From Pelargonium nanum (Eukaryota > Streptophyta > Magnoliopsida > Geraniales > Geraniaceae): DNA of 39,500 bases. A model generated the notes under the pieces. It saw only the letters and a list, made by a program, of their open reading frames with translations, made no database searches and was not told the DNA's origin. Shown in pieces: positions 36,501 to 39,500 of this stretch. Location: positions 1 through 39,500 of the forward strand of contig JAYMTF010000335.1 of assembly GCA_036897485.1 (NCBI GenBank), written 5' to 3'. The position numbers were made by a program, and so were the translations under genes. Numbering within the stretch: position 1 is the stretch's first letter; the number at the start of each line of letters is the position of its first letter.

Positions 36501-37796
36501 TTCAACCAGAGCAACCCATGCAGTGTCATACGCCGAAACACTGATCTCTCCATCTCCCATCGACCCCAACATCGATTTCACAGCATCGACACGTTCTTTA
36601 ATCTTGTTGGTCAACACGACCTGTCATAAAAGGTCAAACATTCAAGTAAACATCACGGTGAAATTATGAATCACGTCAGCACATACAAAATGCGTCTAAA
36701 GGCATAAGCTAAAATTGATTTTTATCGTTACCTCGAGCGCTTCTCTTTCGATGTCATCATCAACGATCTCGTGCCACTTTATGAAAGGCACATTGTTCTG
36801 GAAAACTTCGGCAAATTCTATAATTTTGACCCGAATGAGAATGAGAATATTTCTTAAATCACATTTTTTTCAAAAAAAATATATATGGTTTTTTAGTGTT
36901 AACATTTGTTTTTTTGTTAGTTACCTTGTGTTTGGGGTTTAGATATAGCGTTGCATCTGAGTCCAAAACTAGCTCCGGACAGCCTAACAGTACCTGCGTC
37001 AAGTCAGGAGAAAATTCAAGGCTATTATCGTAATTTACTTAACTTCAACATTTTGAATGTTACTATATGAAATGACATCCTAATTATCATTCTACAGAAA
37101 CGTCGTCAATTAATACAGTATAAAGTAAACAAAAATTCACAAAACTGCCATCGGTTCCGACAAAAATTACGTTTTTGGACACCTGAACCGGAGAAGATAC
37201 ATGAAAAATGCAGAGAATCTAAAGAACAAACATGTATTCCTTAACAAAACCGAAATATAAAAACATTAAAATTGTCAAAATTCAAAAACTAGTTTCCCTT
37301 TAAACCAAAAATGTTGTAAACAAATAATAATCAGCCGTATAAATCAACGATGATATGACATATCACGAGTACTCACTCAGTAACTCATTAGTAAAGACTT
37401 TTGTAATTGTCCTGTTCGATACCATTTTTTATTTCTCGCTCCAAAATCACATTTTGCATTATTATCACACACCAAAAAACAAACACAACAACAATTCGTT
37501 GAACCAAAAACCCGATTCATCTTGTTGGGTGGCGTGAAAACCCAACTCGACTATTGTTTCATAAACAAAATGTATGAGGACTGAAACCAACGACGACACT
37601 GGTCAATAGTTATTCCACCAAGTCTCTGCGTCTGATCGCGACAATTTACTCAATTGGAGACTACTAAACATCAATATGACATGATATGGACTTATTTACC
37701 TCGGAGCGGCAGATGGCCGCGAGAAGTGGCGGAGAGCGGCGGCGGGTGGAGGCGGAGGTGGCCGGAGGTGATGGAGGGAGCGGCGGAGGAGGACAT
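30518..37796 (-). CDS. CPS: ent-Copalyl diphosphate synthase (class II diterpene cyclase of gibberellin synthesis)
   Basis: Fifteen exons: 37796-37700, 36993-36925, 36817-36732, 36620-36317, 35901-35718, 35550-35336, 34642-34522, 34449-34337, 33696-33470, 33241-33126, 32831-32733, 32532-32275, 32189-32066, 31554-31360, 30751-30518. All joints are GT-AG and in phase: 813 residues, intact. It cyclises geranylgeranyl diphosphate to ent-copalyl diphosphate in plastids, the first committed gibberellin step. A Ser/Pro/Arg-rich transit peptide (about 1-50) precedes SAYDTAW (113-119), the fold's usual landmark, then NQLSDGSWGD, the acid motif DIDD (376-379) and QSNQAVTGMYNLYRASQ. His262 (LLHSLEG) and Asn321 (VPNVYPVD) match the ent-CPS catalytic dyad (Arabidopsis His263/Asn322). 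His330 (FEHIW) matches the His tied to Mg2+ inhibition in hormone-pathway enzymes; specialised cyclases tend to have Arg. No class I DDxxD motif is present, as expected. Fifteen exons match the ancestral GA1 layout. Product stereochemistry is inferred from these residues. Confidence 0.97.
31812..32035 (-). mobile_element. Au-SINE-like element, tandem partial copies, in CPS intron 13
   Basis: On the minus strand the text runs GGGGAAGGTTACGTACATAG, CCCGGACCCCACAATGATGG, GAGCCTCGTGCATTGGGCC and GCCC, then a B-box-like TTTCAAGTCACAGAAACAAC, CTCTTTGTAAAAGCAAGGGG and again the TACATAG...ACCCCACGATG...GAGCCTCGTGCATTGGGCC block. This matches the plant Au SINE family as I recall it: a tRNA-derived head, GTACA, a CCCCAC..TGGGAGCC..GTGCA..GGGC tail ending in T. 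Copy 1 (about 32028-31949) lacks its head; copy 2 (about 31945-31816) has the B box. Inserted in the same orientation as CPS; exon borders are not touched. Confidence 0.7.
32900..32935. repeat. Short perfect inverted repeat (TIR-like relic) in CPS intron 10
   Basis: GTAGCGTTTGGA (32900-32911) and TCCAAACGCTAC (32924-32935) are perfect inverted copies with a 12-base AT-rich spacer. TAGCGTTTGG resembles the ends of small plant hAT/MITE elements, so this may be two ends left after internal loss. It can fold as a hairpin in the transcript. Confidence 0.6.
32940..33110. repeat. GGGTCGG/CCCGATCC-type dispersed repeat in CPS intron 10
   Basis: AGAGCTGGCAAATTTGGACTTGAACCCGATCC, CGGATTCGGGTCATGCAAACC and CGGGTCGGATTAGG are words typical of a common dicot repeat built from gggtcgggt-like phrases. 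Assigned by appearance only; no ends were located. Confidence 0.3.
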
Positions 37797-39500
37797 GATT
37801 GTGTGTAGTTTTTGCAGAGAAAAAGGAGAGGTTTTTAAAAGGAAAGAGAGACTGAGCCAGAGAGAAGCTTTGCAAGAAGACAGAAACAACTTCCCAAGAG
37901 ATTCCCGCTAATAGGTGCATGGGATCATCATCCAAAAACCAAGCACCAATATTTATATAAAACTTTAAATTTTAAAATAAATAATTATTTATTTATTTAA
38001 ATCCAAGTTTTTGGTATGTAAATGAGGGCACTCCTGTCCTTTTCCATCTATTTTGTCCTTTTCCCTCCATGTACAAAATAGAATTCCACAAAAAAAATAC
38101 CTTAATTGAATTATTATTTTTTCCTACATTAACTTAACATTTATCTACATAGGAATTTGCATTTTTCTGGTTTCATGCATCTATTTAATTTAAAAATTTG
38201 TAATTTTCTTATTTGGGTTGATTCAATTAGAAATGGTATCGTTGTGATCTTATCTGTTTCATTCTATGAACTAATATAAATGACAGATACAATTAACAAT
38301 CAACTCATTATTGTTTAAATAACTATCCTTTTCGAGTGGAATTTTAGATTCTGAATTTAATTTCACGTTGCGGAACTTTCATCATACGTTGCTGTGACAA
38401 AAAGAAAATAAAGTGAGATACGTGGCGCGACTCTGGAGTTGGGTATGGAGGGTTACGGGCACTTAGCTAAGTGGGAAACCTAGAGGACCCATTTAAAGGA
38501 GTGGGGAAAAAAATGGTGTGTTCTCTTGTTTTGATCTTGCTACTATGGTGTATGCGTTCTTTTTCATCACAAATACTTATTGTCCATGTTGTTAGAATTG
38601 TTCGTTTCGAAAAGAAATCATTATTAGTAGTTTATCATATTGATATGAATACTTTGCGTTGAATTGCATTTATAGTCATTACAAAGTAATGCAAGTAAAT
38701 TAGGTCTAGATGGTGCAAAAGTCACGTGCTTGAAATGGGTCGAAAGTTGGTCGGGACTTTTGAAATGGACTTGCGGTGAAAACTTACTTTACTATAAATT
38801 GTGTTATTGAGGACAATTTTGAGGTCGTTTAGACTTCAAAATCCACTTTGGGGGATTTAATGCCGGGATTTTTTTTTGCAAAGACACTATTTTTTTTTTA
38901 TATTTTATTTCTTCTATTTTTATTTTTTTAGTACAATTTTGCATTAGATTTATGTAACTACATGGTGTAAAAGTGTTTTAACCTATGTTTTGAACTTATC
39001 AATTTATCGTAAGTAGATTCACATGGGGACAATGGGAATCAATTTTTGACAAATTTTTGCGTAATTTCAAATATACTCTTATAGACCAATACAATGAATT
39101 TTGTAATGTTTAGTAGTGGTGTATATAAATATGAATATTTTTTGTCAAAAAAAAATTATGAATATATATAATTAAGGGTTAATTAGTTTTGCCTCCCCTG
39201 GACTTGCTTATTCTTTTGCTTTAACCCCTAATTAGGGTATTGCATGATTTAAACCCCTTGACTCATTTATTTTTTAAATTAAACCCCATCAACCTGCTAT
39301 TGCAGGTTGTTAGGTGCCACAACAGCATATGATGCCACATCATTATAACAACTAAGCGAAGTTGCCACATAAGTATGCCATGTCAGCATCAACTATTATG
39401 CTTCTGTAATTCTTCCATGGTTGTTCCTATGGCTTCCTCCGTCCACTGTCTCTATGCTTCTTCTTCAGTATCAACTATAATGATTCTTCTTCCTCTGTTA
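37797..39500. other. CPS upstream region, no gene supported to the window end
   Basis: The first 160 bases are CPS leader and core promoter. Further out is AT-rich sequence with a G-box (CACGTG, 38723-38728) about 930 bases upstream of the CPS start. The open frame at 38471-38662 has no recognisable product. From about 39175 the text (TTAATTAGTTTTGCCTCCCCTGG, TTAACCCCTAATTAGGGTATTG, TAAACCCC and GCCACATCA/GCCATGTCAGC words) resembles a common dicot dispersed repeat running off the edge. Confidence 0.55.
37949..37960 (-). promoter_or_regulatory. Probable CPS TATA box
   Basis: On the gene strand TTATATAAATAT lies about 155 bases upstream of the CPS start codon, followed downstream by a purine/pyrimidine-rich leader with CTCTCT-type runs. 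Spacing would put the transcription start near 37920-37930 and give a leader of about 130 bases. Inferred from sequence only. Confidence 0.5.

Noticed and set aside
30518-37796. Diterpenoid biosynthetic gene cluster
   Set aside because: No class I synthase or cytochrome P450 lies in the window; neighbours are housekeeping genes and the cyclase has hormone-pathway residues.
37654-37911. Plus-strand open frame opposite CPS exon 1
   Set aside because: Repetitive Arg/Gly/Glu composition mirroring the transit-peptide exon; no homology.
38471-38662. Small open frame upstream of CPS
   Set aside because: Hydrophobic but unrecognised, no supporting context; could be chance in AT-rich DNA.

Overview
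The window is eukaryotic nuclear DNA from a flowering plant, almost certainly a eudicot. The genes are split by AT-rich GT-AG introns, the intergenic spaces hold plant microsatellites, MITE-like and SINE-like repeats, and the gene content is plant-specific (DUF868, a plastid-type small membrane protein, a gibberellin-type ent-copalyl diphosphate synthase). The species cannot be named from sequence alone; an asterid/Lamiales-like plant is a guess only.

Layout: (1) 1-502 (+) is the 3' end of an NKAP/MAS2 gene, then about 6.4 kb with no gene I can support. (2) 6954-7850 (+) is a single-exon DUF868 gene. (3) 9637-10668 (+) is a three-exon gene for a small plastid-targeted membrane protein (probably DUF6737-like). 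(4) 13558-11773 (-) is a WDR5 WD40 gene with two coding exons; its intron is full of tandem repeats and its apparent 5' splice site reads GG instead of GT. (5) 20092-15647 (-) is a 12-exon F-box/leucine-rich-repeat gene. (6) 24193-21365 (-) is PRP18, a second-step splicing factor, head to head with (7) 25086-27750 (+) NAA20, the NatB catalytic subunit, across a shared upstream region of about 0.9 kb. (8) 37796-30518 (-) is a complete 15-exon ent-copalyl diphosphate synthase (813 codons) carrying the DIDD acid motif and all three residues typical of the gibberellin-pathway enzyme.

From memory, this order mirrors two Arabidopsis segments: At4g02720 (MAS2), At4g02725, At4g02730 (WDR5B), F-box genes near At4g02740/02760 and At4g02780 (GA1/CPS) on chromosome 4, and At1g03140-At1g03150 (PRP18a, NAA20) on chromosome 1. 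The window therefore looks like a less fractionated version of an ancestral eudicot block, and the diterpene cyclase sits at the ancestral GA1 position rather than in a specialised-metabolism cluster. The genes do not form a pathway: they cover splicing, chromatin, N-terminal acetylation, ubiquitin ligation and hormone synthesis.

I see no rRNA, CRISPR array, intact autonomous transposon or clearly new molecular system. The strongest oddity is the WDR5 splice junction: the exon-adjacent donor is mutated, while a tandem copy of the same exon tail 290 bp further into the intron keeps the canonical GTAAGT.
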